A DNA stretch of 64,000 nt from Polaromonas jejuensis NBRC 106434 (GTDB lineage: Bacteria > Pseudomonadota > Gammaproteobacteria > Burkholderiales > Burkholderiaceae_C), in NCBI RefSeq assembly GCF_001598235.1, contig NZ_BCYO01000002.1, positions 310,001 through 374,000 of the forward strand. Reading direction: 5' to 3'. The notes beneath the pieces are model-generated. The model was given only the letters and a program-made list of their open reading frames with translations, was not told the origin of the DNA and did not search any database. A program made the position numbers and the translations under genes. Positions 9,028 to 17,703 of the stretch are shown in pieces (the stretch's first letter is position 1; the number at the start of each line of letters is the position of its first letter).

Positions 9028-9771
9028 TCAGGTCACCTTGATCGGCCGCGCGGGCCGGCTCAAGCGGGGCAGGCGGCGACGCGAACCGAGCACCTGCTCG
9101 ATATCCTTGTGCGCGCCATCAATCAGTATCAGAATGGCTTTTTCAGCCCGCGCAGGATCACGCGCGATCACCGCATCAAGCACGGCCCGATGCAACGGCA
9201 GCGACGACTTCGGGCCGTCTTTCTTGGCGGTTGAAATCTCGAAGCTGGTGCGCAGCAGCGCATTCAGCGCCTTGCTCATCTGCACCAGCATCCGGTTTTG
9301 CGCGGCGTGCAACAGACCCTGGTGGAAGCGAAGATCGAAAGTCACGTAATCGCCACCCTTTTCGATCGCATGCTTCATGCCCGCATAAGCCGCCTCGATG
9401 GCCGCGATGTCGTCGGCCGTGGCCCGTACCGCAGCCAACCTCACGGCCGCAGGCTCAACCACCCGGCGCAGGTCTTGCAAGTCACGTACAAACTCGGGCG
9501 TGAAGCCAGCCTTGGCCTGCCAGGTAATCACATCCGGGTCAAACCAGTTCCACTGGTCCTCCGTCAGCACCCGGGTTCCCACCTTGGGACCGGTGACGAT
9601 CAGGCCCTTGGCGACCAGCGACTTGACGGACTCGCGCACCACCGTACGGCTAACACCCAGTTCCTCACACAGCATCGATTCGGAGGGAATCGACCCACCC
9701 ACGGCATAACGACCCGAAACGATGGCCTCGCCGAGCAGATCTACCGTGTTGCCATGGACGTTCTTGATCAT
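9028..9771 (-). CDS. GntR-family transcriptional regulator, FadR/FCD subfamily
   Basis: This 247-residue regulator has an N-terminal winged helix-turn-helix around residues 10-75, including LGVSRTVVRESVKSL. A C-terminal FCD effector domain includes DLRFHQGLLHAAQNRM, where Asp and His typically bind a metal. FadR-type GntR proteins commonly sense sugar acids and repress catabolic operons. It heads the minus-strand gluconate/idonate and transporter block. Its upstream region and the region upstream of the divergent dehydratase gene share the palindrome-like ATCATATGAT / ATAATATGAT, so it is the likely regulator of both blocks. Confidence 0.92.
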   Translation of the reverse strand: MIKNVHGNTVDLLGEAIVSGRYAVGGSIPSESMLCEELGVSRTVVRESVKSLVAKGLIVTGPKVGTRVLTEDQWNWFDPDVITWQAKAGFTPEFVRDLQDLRRVVEPAAVRLAAVRATADDIAAIEAAYAGMKHAIEKGGDYVTFDLRFHQGLLHAAQNRMLVQMSKALNALLRTSFEISTAKKDGPKSSLPLHRAVLDAVIARDPARAEKAILILIDGAHKDIEQVLGSRRRLPRLSRPARPIKVT

Positions 9772-9790
9772 GATTGGGTGTCGATTTTGA

Positions 9791-9815
9791 TTACTATCAT
9801 ATGATGATTGAAAAA
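9791..9815. promoter_or_regulatory. putative GntR operator upstream of its own gene
   Basis: The perfect palindrome ATCATATGAT lies at 9796-9805, 25 bp before the GntR start codon, and is followed by GATTGAAAAA. A near copy lies at 10885-10905. Two copies flanking the genes that this regulator should control suggest a binding site for autoregulation. Confidence 0.5.
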
Positions 9816-9865
9816 CAGATTTGCTAAGGAAAACCCGAAGTCAAGGTACATCCGGGGTGCTCTTG

Positions 9866-10825
9866 CTACGCGCTGATTGACCGACATTCCGGGACCGGGC
9901 TCGGCAGCGGCTGACCGGCGAAATGGGCGTGCAGATTGGCCACCGCCAGATCGGCCATGGCCTGGCGGGTCTGCCGCGTGCCGCTGGCCATGTGCGGCGT
10001 CAACACCACGTTGTCCATGCCCCGTAGCGCTGCCGGCACATTGGGCTCGTTCTCGAACACATCCAGGCCGGCGCCAGCGATCACGCCGTTTTGCAGCGCC
10101 TCGACCAGCGCAGACTCATCCACCACGGAGCCCCGCGCCACGTTGATCAGATAGCCCTGCGGCCCCAGCGCCTTGAGCACGTCGGCATTGACCAGCTTGC
10201 GGGTGCCCGCGCCACCGGGCGTGATCAGCACCAGAAAATCCACTTCAGCGGCCAGCGCTTGCGCACTCGGATAGTAGCGGTAAGACACCTCCGGCTTTTG
10301 ATGGCGCGTGGTGTACGCAATCGACATGCCAAACGCCCGGGCCCGATCCGCGATCGCCTGCCCTATGCGACCCAGCCCGACGATGCCCAGTCGCGCACCT
10401 GACACCTTGCGCGCCAGCGGCATCGGTCCGTTGAGCCACTGGCCTGCACGCACATACTGGTCAGCCTGTGGAATGCGGCGCGCCACCGAAAGCATCAGTC
10501 CGATGGCCAGATCGGCGACATCGTCATTCAGCACACCGGGCGTGTGCGTCACCGGCACCCGCCGCTCCATGGCGGCCGCCACGTCGATGCCGTCGTAGCC
10601 TACGCCCATGACCGAAATCATTTCCAGCGCCGGCAACTGGTCCATCAAGGCGCGCGGAACCTTGGACTCGCCGCCGCCGGCTATCGCACGGATTCGTGGC
10701 GCGGCCTTTGCAAACGCCGCAGCGTCGGTTTCATGAATGCGGTCGTGCACGGTATAGGCCTGCTGCAGCGGCTCCATCAGGAATGGCGGCAGTTTGGCGA
10801 CCACCAGGACTTCGGGTTTTAACAA
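9866..10825 (-). CDS. D-isomer-specific 2-hydroxyacid dehydrogenase (2-ketogluconate/hydroxypyruvate reductase-like)
   Basis: This 319-residue cytoplasmic oxidoreductase has the NAD-binding motif GLGRIGQAIADR near residue 150. The catalytic triad is visible in order as Arg in NVARGSVVDE, Glu in ENEPNVP and His in TPHMASGT. Members reduce 2-keto acids such as 2-ketogluconate, glyoxylate or hydroxypyruvate. Placement between the GntR gene and the sugar-acid dehydratase favours 2-ketogluconate reductase. It is divergent from the dehydratase, with a 132-bp shared promoter region that contains the operator-like repeat. Confidence 0.85.
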   Translation of the reverse strand: MLKPEVLVVAKLPPFLMEPLQQAYTVHDRIHETDAAAFAKAAPRIRAIAGGGESKVPRALMDQLPALEMISVMGVGYDGIDVAAAMERRVPVTHTPGVLNDDVADLAIGLMLSVARRIPQADQYVRAGQWLNGPMPLARKVSGARLGIVGLGRIGQAIADRARAFGMSIAYTTRHQKPEVSYRYYPSAQALAAEVDFLVLITPGGAGTRKLVNADVLKALGPQGYLINVARGSVVDESALVEALQNGVIAGAGLDVFENEPNVPAALRGMDNVVLTPHMASGTRQTRQAMADLAVANLHAHFAGQPLPSPVPECRSISA

Positions 10826-10884
10826 GGGATTCTCCTCATATCGACGGACTTGCAGAAGTGCCTGTAATCAAGCATTATTGTCTT

Positions 10885-10905
10885 ACCATAATATGATTGA
10901 AAAAA
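10885..10905. promoter_or_regulatory. putative second GntR operator in the divergent promoter
   Basis: ATAATATGAT at 10888-10897 differs by one base from the palindrome near the GntR gene, and both are followed by TTGAAAAA-like sequence. It lies between the start codons at 10825 (minus) and 10958 (plus). It could therefore control the hydroxyacid dehydrogenase and the dehydratase block together. Confidence 0.5.
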
Positions 10906-10957
10906 TTCCGCAAGCTCGACTTCCCTTCCTTCCTTTTCCTTCAACACCCCAAAGACC

Positions 10958-12694
10958 ATGAGCTCACCACCCAAAAAGAAACCCGAAGAACTTCGCAGCC
11001 AGCAATGGTTCGGCCGCCAGGACCGCGACGGCTTTGCCTACCGCAGCTGGGTCAAGGGCAAAGGGGTTCCACACGACCAGTTCGACGGCCGGCCGGTTAT
11101 CGGCATCTGCAACACCTTCAGCGAGCTGACGCCGTGCAACAGCCATTTCCGCACGCTGGCCGAACAGGTCAAGATCGGCGTCTACGAGGCCGGCGGCTTT
11201 CCGCTCGAGTTCCCCGTCATGTCGCTGGGCGAAACCCTGCTGCGACCAACCGCCATGCTGTACCGCAACCTCGCCAGCATGGATGTGGAAGAAAGCATCC
11301 GCGGCAACCCGATCGACGGCGTGGTGCTGCTGATGGGCTGCGACAAGACCACCCCTTCGCTCTTGATGGGCGCGTCCAGCGTCGATCTGCCGACCATCGG
11401 CGTGTCCGGCGGCCCCATGCTCAACGGCAAGTGGCGCGGCCAGGAACTCGGCTCGGGCACGGGCGTGTGGAGCATGAGCGAGCAGGTGCGCGCCGGCACG
11501 CTTAAACTCGCTGACTTTTTCGAGGCCGAAAGCTGCATGCACCGCAGCCACGGCCACTGCATGACCATGGGAACGGCCAGCACCATGGCCAGCATGGTCG
11601 AGGCGCTGGGCATAGGCCTGCCGGGCAATGCCGCCTACCCGGCCGTCGATGGCCGCCGCAATGTGCTGGCGCGCAACGCGGGCCGGCGCATCGTCGAGAT
11701 GGTCCACAGCGACCAGAAAATTTCCAGCATCCTCACGCGCGAGGCCTTCGAGAACGCCATCCGAACCCTGGCCGCGATCGGCGGTTCGACCAATGCGGTG
11801 ATCCACCTGATCGCGATCGCGGGCCGCCTCGGCGTCCAGCTCAGCATCGATGACTTCGACCGGCTGGCCAGCGAACTGCCTTGTCTCGTGAACCTGCAGC
11901 CTTCGGGCCAGCACCTGATGGAGGATTTCTGCTACGCCGGCGGCCTGCCCGTGGTGATGAAGGAAATCCAGCACCTGCTGCACCGGGACATCGTCACCGC
12001 CAGCGGCAAGACCGTGGCCGAGAACATTGCCGACGCGCAGAACTACGACCCGCGCGTGATCAAGAGCTTTGCCGAACCCTTCAAGGAGAAGGCCGGCATC
12101 GCCATCCTGCGCGGCAACCTCGCGCCGCGCGGCGCCGTCATCAAGCCCAGCGCCGCCACGCCCGAACTCATGGTGCACACCGGCCGCGCCGTGGTGTTCG
12201 AGAACAGCGACGACTTCCATGCGCGCATCGACGACGACAACCTGGACGTGGACGAAACCTGCATCCTGGTGCTCAAGAACTGCGGCCCCAAGGGCTACCC
12301 CGGCATGGCCGAGGTCGGCAACATGCCGCTGCCGCCCAAGATCCTGCGCAAGGGCATCACCGACATGGTGCGCATCAGCGATGCGCGCATGAGCGGCACG
12401 GCCTACGGCACGGTGGTGCTGCACACCGCGCCCGAAGCCGCGGCCGGCGGCCCGCTGGCCGTGGTCCAGAACGGCGACATGATCGAGCTCAACGTGCCCG
12501 CGCGCCGGCTGCAACTGCTGATCAGCGACGAGGAACTCGCCAAACGACTGGCGAACTGGAAGGCGCCAGCGCCGCCGCTGGACAGCGGCTACTGGAAGCT
12601 CTATGTGGACCATGTGCTGCAGGCCGACGAAGGGGTCGATCTTGATTTTCTGGTAGGCAAACGCGGCTCGTTTGTACCGCGCGACAACCACTGA
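10958..12694 (+). CDS. IlvD/Edd-family sugar-acid dehydratase (L-arabonate/D-galactonate type)
   Basis: This 578-residue protein dehydrates an aldonate to a 2-keto-3-deoxy acid in the cytoplasm using an iron-sulfur cluster. Candidate cluster cysteines are Cys60, Cys128 and Cys201, and the metal-binding lysine lies in GCDKTTP at 128-129. This spacing matches the cysteines I recall for the Rhizobium L-arabinonate dehydratase, whose family also accepts D-galactonate and D-fuconate. It is not a branched-chain dihydroxyacid dehydratase. The downstream KDGal kinase and KDPGal aldolase point to galactonate, or a similar acid, as the physiological substrate. A decayed relative of its last 35 codons is found at 17308-17412. 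Confidence 0.9.
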   Translation: MSSPPKKKPEELRSQQWFGRQDRDGFAYRSWVKGKGVPHDQFDGRPVIGICNTFSELTPCNSHFRTLAEQVKIGVYEAGGFPLEFPVMSLGETLLRPTAMLYRNLASMDVEESIRGNPIDGVVLLMGCDKTTPSLLMGASSVDLPTIGVSGGPMLNGKWRGQELGSGTGVWSMSEQVRAGTLKLADFFEAESCMHRSHGHCMTMGTASTMASMVEALGIGLPGNAAYPAVDGRRNVLARNAGRRIVEMVHSDQKISSILTREAFENAIRTLAAIGGSTNAVIHLIAIAGRLGVQLSIDDFDRLASELPCLVNLQPSGQHLMEDFCYAGGLPVVMKEIQHLLHRDIVTASGKTVAENIADAQNYDPRVIKSFAEPFKEKAGIAILRGNLAPRGAVIKPSAATPELMVHTGRAVVFENSDDFHARIDDDNLDVDETCILVLKNCGPKGYPGMAEVGNMPLPPKILRKGITDMVRISDARMSGTAYGTVVLHTAPEAAAGGPLAVVQNGDMIELNVPARRLQLLISDEELAKRLANWKAPAPPLDSGYWKLYVDHVLQADEGVDLDFLVGKRGSFVPRDNH

Positions 12695-12933
12695 CAGTTT
12701 TTCATGACCAAGAAATCAGTGCGCAATGCCCGGCTTCAGTCCCTAAAGCTTTTTCGGGTCTCATCTTCCGGCTGCCCCGCATGGAACGCGGCCGGGATCA
12801 TGGACATGTCCTGGATCGCCACTCCAAAAACCGGATGAGACATGTACGGCTGACACGTTGGTTGATGCTGATGACAGTCTGATTCTTTCATGCTACAAAG
12901 TTTCAGATTCAAAAAAGCAACCTCAAGGAGACC

Positions 12934-14010
12934 ATGGCTGCCGTTCAAATCAGGGGGGTCGAAAAATATTTTGGCGCAACCCATGTCATTCGCGGCGTGA
13001 ACATCGACATTGAGGACGGCCAGTTCACCGTGCTCGTGGGCCCGTCAGGCTGCGGCAAATCCACCCTGCTGCGCATGATTGCGGGCCTTGAAGAAATAGG
13101 CGGTGGAGAAATCCTCATCGGCGGCAAAGTGGTGAACAACATGATGCCCAAGGAGCGGGACATCGCAATGGTGTTCCAGAACTACGCGCTCTACCCGCAC
13201 ATGACCGTGCGCAACAACCTGGCCTTCAGCCTGATGCTGGCCAAGCAGTCCAAGGCCATGGCCGATGAGCGGGTCATGAAGGCCGCCGACATCCTGGGCC
13301 TGGTCGATCTGCTCGATCGCTTCCCGCGCCAGCTGTCCGGTGGACAGCGCCAGCGCGTGGCCATGGGACGCGCCATCGTGCGAGACCCCCAGGTGTTCCT
13401 GTTCGACGAACCCTTGTCCAACCTTGACGCCCAGTTGCGGGTGCAGATGCGCACCGAAATCAAGGAACTGCACCAGCGCCTCGAAACAACCTCTATCTAT
13501 GTGACGCACGACCAGATCGAGGCCATGACCATGGCCGACAAGATTGTCGTGATGCGCGATGGCATCGTCGAACAGACCGGCTCGCCGCTGGAGTTGTACG
13601 ACCGTCCGGTCAACCGGTTTGTGGCAGGTTTCATCGGCTCGCCGGCCATGAATTTCCTGCCTGGTGTGCTCAAGCGCAGCGCCGGCGCCGCCACCGTGGA
13701 GTTCCGTGACGGCCTGTCGCTGCCGGCGCCGATCCATGCGGGCGGCCAGGACGGCCAAAAAGTAATTTACGGCACACGGCCCGAACACATCGATCTGGCC
13801 GATGCGGGTGACGGCGTTGCGACCGTAGTGCTGGTGGTCGAGCCCACGGGAGCCGACACCCAGATCTTCACCAAGATCGCCGGCGTCGAGGTCACCAGCG
13901 TGTTTCGTGAGCGCCATGCGTTCAAGCCCGGTGAAACCATCCGCCTGCGACCCGACCCCGCCCGCGCCCATTTGTTTGATGCTGCCAGCGGAATGCGCTT
14001 GGCAGGCTGA
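12934..14010 (+). CDS. CUT1 sugar ABC transporter ATPase, second system
   Basis: This 358-residue MalK/UgpC-type ATPase has Walker A GPSGCGKST near residue 37, the signature LSGGQRQR near 135, DEPLSNLD near 158 and a C-terminal TOBE-like domain. The ATG is preceded by AAGGAG. It starts a four-gene plus-strand transporter block (ATPase, binding protein, two permeases), a different order from the first system. Codon choice here still resembles the surrounding genome, unlike the three genes after it. The preceding 239 bp hold no gene I recognise. Confidence 0.93.
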   Translation: MAAVQIRGVEKYFGATHVIRGVNIDIEDGQFTVLVGPSGCGKSTLLRMIAGLEEIGGGEILIGGKVVNNMMPKERDIAMVFQNYALYPHMTVRNNLAFSLMLAKQSKAMADERVMKAADILGLVDLLDRFPRQLSGGQRQRVAMGRAIVRDPQVFLFDEPLSNLDAQLRVQMRTEIKELHQRLETTSIYVTHDQIEAMTMADKIVVMRDGIVEQTGSPLELYDRPVNRFVAGFIGSPAMNFLPGVLKRSAGAATVEFRDGLSLPAPIHAGGQDGQKVIYGTRPEHIDLADAGDGVATVVLVVEPTGADTQIFTKIAGVEVTSVFRERHAFKPGETIRLRPDPARAHLFDAASGMRLAG

Positions 14011-14073
14011 GTGCTTGACTGCGCCAAGCGGCGCCCGGTTTTTGTTGCTTGACCCAAACTGAAGGAGACATCC

Positions 14074-15393
14074 ATGTCCGGTTTCAATCGTCGCAAATTC
14101 CTCAAGAAAACATCGGCAGCCGCCGGTGCCGCCGCGGTCGCGCCCATGCTCTGGCCCACAGCGGCCCAGGCCCAGTGGAGCAACCAGCCCGAAAAAGGCG
14201 CCAAGTTGCGGGTGCTGCGCTGGAGCCAGTTCGTGCAGGGCGACATCGACGCCTACATGGCCAACGTCAAGAAGTTCATCGACAAGACCGGGATTGAGGT
14301 ACGCGTCGACAGGGAAGGCTGGGAAGACGTGCGCCCGAAAGCCGCGGTCGCCGCCAACACCGGCGCCGGCCCCGACATCATCCTGTCGACCAACGACGAC
14401 GCCAACCTGTACCCCGAGAAGTTGCTCGATGTGACCGACCTATGCGAATACCTCGGCAAGAAATACGGCGGCTGGTATCCGGTGTGTAACGCCTTCCTGC
14501 GCCCCGACGGCAAGAAGTGGATAGGTGTTCCGCTCGGCGCAGCCGGCTCGATGATGGTCTACCGCGAGAGCATGTTGAAGGCGGCGGGCTTCGACAGCTT
14601 TCCGAAAGATACCGACGGCTTCCTGAAGATGATGAAGGCGCTGAAGGAAAAGGGCACGCCCGGCGGCATGGCGCTGGGCAACGCAACTGGCGACGGCCTG
14701 TGGTGCAACTGGCTGATATGGGCCTTCGGCGGCAAGCTCGTCGACACCAACAACAAGGTCGTCATTGACAGCCCCGAGACGATCAAGGCGCTCGAGTACG
14801 GCAAGGAGCTGTACGCCAACTTCATCCCCGGCACCTTGTCGTGGCTCGATCCGAACAACAACAAGGCCTTCCTGGACGGACAGATCAGCGTCACCAACAA
14901 CGGCATTTCGATCTACTACGCGGCGAAGAATTCGCCCGACCCGAAGTTGAAGGAGATCGCGCTCGACATCCAGCACGCGACGTACCCGATCGGCCCGGTC
15001 GGCGTGCCGACCGAGTCGCAGCTGTTCTTCAACCAGATGATCATGAAGTACACCAAGTATCCGAAGGCGGCCAAAGAGTTCCTGCGCTTCATGATGGAGC
15101 AGGAACAGTACGACCCCTGGCAAACGGGCTGCGGGGGCTATGTCGCGCCGCCGCTGGCGGCCTACGCGAAGGGCGCCGTCTGGACCTCGGACCCGAAGAA
15201 CACGCCGTACCGCGATGCGGTCAAGAACATGCGGCCGGCCGGCTACGCCGGCAAGCTCGGCTATGCATCGGCGGGCGCGGCGGCCGACTTCATCGTTGTC
15301 AACATGGTGGCCGAAGCGGCGAGCGGCGCGAAGACGCCGAAGGAAGCGGCGGAGCGGGCGCAAAAGCGCGCCGAGCGCTATTACAAGGTCTGA
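14074..15393 (+). CDS. sugar ABC transporter binding protein with Tat signal
   Basis: This 439-residue family 1 solute-binding protein carries a twin-arginine leader: NRRKFLKKT at residues 5-13, a hydrophobic stretch rich in Ala, and cleavage after AQAQ near residue 34. This implies export of the folded protein. AAGGAG precedes the ATG. It is the binding subunit for the permeases at 15516-17290. From here to 17290 proline is mostly CCG and serine often TCG, unlike most flanking genes, which hints at a different origin. The ligand cannot be read from the sequence. Confidence 0.92.
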   Translation: MSGFNRRKFLKKTSAAAGAAAVAPMLWPTAAQAQWSNQPEKGAKLRVLRWSQFVQGDIDAYMANVKKFIDKTGIEVRVDREGWEDVRPKAAVAANTGAGPDIILSTNDDANLYPEKLLDVTDLCEYLGKKYGGWYPVCNAFLRPDGKKWIGVPLGAAGSMMVYRESMLKAAGFDSFPKDTDGFLKMMKALKEKGTPGGMALGNATGDGLWCNWLIWAFGGKLVDTNNKVVIDSPETIKALEYGKELYANFIPGTLSWLDPNNNKAFLDGQISVTNNGISIYYAAKNSPDPKLKEIALDIQHATYPIGPVGVPTESQLFFNQMIMKYTKYPKAAKEFLRFMMEQEQYDPWQTGCGGYVAPPLAAYAKGAVWTSDPKNTPYRDAVKNMRPAGYAGKLGYASAGAAADFIVVNMVAEAASGAKTPKEAAERAQKRAERYYKV

Positions 15394-15515
15394 TGGTGCG
15401 TGCCTGTTGACGCCCCTTCCACCGAGGACCCGACAACCCAGGCTGGCTGGGCGGCCAGTCCGGGTTGCAAGATAACTTGCCTTTCCCTTCACGGCAGGAC
15501 TGACTGAACTTCACC

Positions 15516-16418
15516 ATGCTGCAAAAACTGCAAAACAACCGCAACGCCCTGGGCTTGATTTTCATGCTCCCGGCTGCGGTATTGCTGGTGCTGTTCCTGA
15601 CGTATCCGCTCGGACTGGGCATCTGGCTGGGCTTCACCGATGCCAAGGTCGGACGTCCCGGTGGCTGGATCGGTCTCGAGAACTACAAGTTTCTGCTGGG
15701 CGACAGTGTCACCCAACTTGCCTTGTTCAACACGCTGTTCTATACGACGGTCGCGTCGGTGCTGAAGTTCTTTCTGGGACTCTGGCTCGCGATCCTGCTG
15801 AACCGCAACATCCGTTTCAAGACCTTCTTCCGTGCCGTCATCCTGCTGCCATACATCGTGCCGACGGCGCTGTCGGCGATCGCCTTCTGGTGGATCTACG
15901 ACTCGCAGTTTTCGATCATCAGCTGGGCGCTGGTCAAGACGGGGCTGATCGACCACTACATCGACTTCCTCGGCACGCCGTGGAACGCGCGCTTCGCCGT
16001 CATCGCTGCCAACGTCTGGCGCGGCGTGCCCTTCGTCGCGATCACGCTGCTGGCGGGCCTGCAGACGATTTCACCCTCGTACTACGAAGCGTCGGCGATC
16101 GACGGTGCCACACCATGGCAGCAGTTCTACCATGTCACGCTGCCGCTTTTGACGCCGATCATCGCGGTGGTGATGACCTTCTCGGTGCTGTTCACCTTCA
16201 CCGACTTCCAGCTGATCTACGTGATCACCCGCGGTGGCCCGCTGAATGCGACGCATCTGATGGCGACCCTCGCATTCCAGCGCGCGATCAATGGCGGTGC
16301 GCTCGGCGAAGGCGCGGCGATCGCGATCGCGATGGTGCCGTTCCTGCTCGCTTGCATCATGTTCAGCTTCTTCGGTTTGCAACGCCGGGCCTGGCAACAG
16401 GGAGGGGCCGATAAATGA
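15516..16418 (+). CDS. sugar ABC transporter permease (MalF-like), second system
   Basis: This 300-residue inner-membrane permease has about six hydrophobic segments and an EAA loop (YYEASAIDGATPWQQFYHV) near residue 190. It lies 122 bp after the binding-protein gene and overlaps the next permease by four bases (ATGA), so the two are translationally coupled. It forms half of the membrane channel of the second CUT1 importer. Confidence 0.92.
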   Translation: MLQKLQNNRNALGLIFMLPAAVLLVLFLTYPLGLGIWLGFTDAKVGRPGGWIGLENYKFLLGDSVTQLALFNTLFYTTVASVLKFFLGLWLAILLNRNIRFKTFFRAVILLPYIVPTALSAIAFWWIYDSQFSIISWALVKTGLIDHYIDFLGTPWNARFAVIAANVWRGVPFVAITLLAGLQTISPSYYEASAIDGATPWQQFYHVTLPLLTPIIAVVMTFSVLFTFTDFQLIYVITRGGPLNATHLMATLAFQRAINGGALGEGAAIAIAMVPFLLACIMFSFFGLQRRAWQQGGADK

Positions 16419-17290
16419 GCAGCACCACCGATGCCGACTCCGGCGGCATGAGCTTTCTGGAATCGGTACCGCGCCGCGCGGTCACGGTGTATCTGCCGCT
16501 GCTCGTGTTCCTGTTCGTGCTGCTGTTCCCGTTCTACTGGATGGCCATCACGTCGGTGAAGCCAGACGCCGAACTGCTCTCGCGCGAAGGCAACCCCTTC
16601 TGGGTGATTGGACCGACCCTGACGCACTTCCACAAGCTGCTGTTCGAAACCTCATACCCCGCGTGGATGTGGAACACGGTACTGGTATCGGTCGTGTCGA
16701 CCGCCTTCTCGCTCGCGGCGGCGGTGCTCGGCGCCTATGCGATCGAGCGCTTGCGCTTTCGCGGCTCCAAGCACGTCGGGCTGGGGATCTTCCTCGCCTA
16801 CCTGGTGCCGCCGACCATTCTGTTCATCCCGCTGGCCAACGTGGTGTTCAAACTCGGTCTGTTCGACACGCGCTTGGCGCTGATCCTGACCTACCCGACC
16901 TTCCTGATTCCGTTTTGCACCTGGCTGCTGATGGGCTACTTCCGTTCGATTCCGTTCGAGCTCGAGGAGTGCGCGCTGATCGACGGCGCCAGCCGCTGGC
17001 AGATTCTGGTCAAGATCGTGCTGCCGCTGGCGGTGCCGGGGCTGATCTCGGCCGGCATCTTCGCGTTCACGCTGTCGTGGAACGAGTTCATCTACGCGCT
17101 GACCTTCATTTCGTCGTCGGAGATCAAGACGCTGCCGGTCGGCGTTGTGACCGAGCTGGTGCAGGGCGACGTCTACCAATGGGGTCCGCTGATGGCGGGT
17201 GCCTTGCTGGGCTCCTTGCCCGTAGCCATCGTCTATTCCTTCTTCGTCGAATACTATGTCTCCGGCATGACGGGTGCGATCAAGGAATAA
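16415..17290 (+). CDS. sugar ABC transporter permease (MalG-like), second system
   Basis: This 291-residue permease has about six membrane segments, an EAA loop (ELEECALIDGASRWQILVK) near residue 185, and the MalG-type end VSGMTGAIKE. It overlaps the upstream permease by four bases. Almost all of its proline codons are CCG. It is followed not by the kinase but by a relic of a dehydratase gene and several hairpins, marking the end of a module. Confidence 0.92.
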   Translation: MSSTTDADSGGMSFLESVPRRAVTVYLPLLVFLFVLLFPFYWMAITSVKPDAELLSREGNPFWVIGPTLTHFHKLLFETSYPAWMWNTVLVSVVSTAFSLAAAVLGAYAIERLRFRGSKHVGLGIFLAYLVPPTILFIPLANVVFKLGLFDTRLALILTYPTFLIPFCTWLLMGYFRSIPFELEECALIDGASRWQILVKIVLPLAVPGLISAGIFAFTLSWNEFIYALTFISSSEIKTLPVGVVTELVQGDVYQWGPLMAGALLGSLPVAIVYSFFVEYYVSGMTGAIKE

Positions 17291-17307
17291 GACCGTGAAG
17301 CTTCAAG

Positions 17308-17412
17308 GGCTACTGGAAGCTCTACATCAACCATGTGCTGCAGGCCAATGAGGGTGTTGACCTGGATTTTCTGGTGGGCAAACGCGGCTCATTCGTGCCG
17401 CGCGACAACCAC
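17308..17412 (+). pseudogene. 3' remnant of an IlvD/Edd-type dehydratase gene
   Basis: Read in frame from GGC at 17308, this stretch encodes GYWKLYINHVLQANEGVDLD followed by FLVGKRGSFVPRDNH. It differs from the C-terminal 35 residues of the dehydratase at 10958-12694 at only three positions. The DNA is diverged, mostly at third positions, and the stop codon is replaced by CAA so the frame reads on. No other part of a dehydratase gene is present. This is therefore a relic of a second, non-identical homologue, not a recent tandem copy. Confidence 0.85.
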
Positions 17413-17437
17413 CAAGCCGATGGCATCGCCCGGGTAC

Positions 17438-17464
17438 GGTGCGGGTACCAGCCTTGGCCGCACC
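17438..17464. other. inverted repeat downstream of the dehydratase relic
   Basis: GGTGCGG (17438-17444) and CCGCACC (17458-17464) can form a 7-bp stem with a 13-nt loop. The loop and flanks contain repeats of GGGTACC. Its function is unknown. Confidence 0.3.
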
Positions 17465-17484
17465 GGCGGGTACCATTGGGATCT

Positions 17485-17523
17485 AAAAACGCACTGGCCT
17501 GCCCTGGCAAGCCTCGCGTTTTT
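17485..17523. terminator. candidate terminator after the second transporter operon
   Basis: AAAAACGC (17485-17492) pairs with GCGTTTTT (17516-17523) around a 23-nt loop, followed by one more T. This could terminate plus-strand transcription from the transporter genes. It lies 195 bp after the last stop codon. Confidence 0.45.
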
Positions 17524-17527
17524 TCTT

Positions 17528-17563
17528 CGCGTCCCGGCCAGGAGCAACTGACTCCGGGACGCG
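17528..17563. other. perfect 10-bp inverted repeat
   Basis: CGCGTCCCGG (17528-17537) and CCGGGACGCG (17554-17563) are exact reverse complements around a 16-nt loop. It directly follows the candidate terminator and precedes the KDGal kinase gene. It may be an RNA hairpin or a protein site. Confidence 0.4.
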
Positions 17564-17613
17564 CAAGCCGCTGTGTTTTCAGGAAGTTCAATGCCACCCA
17601 CGAAATTTGAGAA

Positions 17614-17632
17614 GGCCGCGCCCGGCGCGGCC
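17614..17632. other. 9-bp GC palindrome upstream of the KDGal kinase gene
   Basis: GGCCGCGCC (17614-17622) and GGCGCGGCC (17624-17632) are exact complements around one base. The site lies about 70 bp upstream of the kinase start and may be an operator or a hairpin in its leader. Confidence 0.35.
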
Positions 17633-17703
17633 ATGATGGCGTTCAGGCAGACCCGCGAAGGCCTGCTCAACGCCCCGCATGACCCAGGACAAGGAGTTTG
17701 CGC

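Noticed and set aside
10964-12691. A 575-codon open frame antisense to the sugar-acid dehydratase gene.
   Set aside because: It mirrors the sense gene, is rich in Ala, His, Gln and Arg with no motif, and has no ribosome site. GC-rich coding strands often leave the complementary frame open.
12736-12984. An 82-codon minus-strand frame in the spacer before the second transporter.
   Set aside because: It runs into the start of the ATPase gene on the other strand, has no ribosome site or motif, and its composition is unremarkable.
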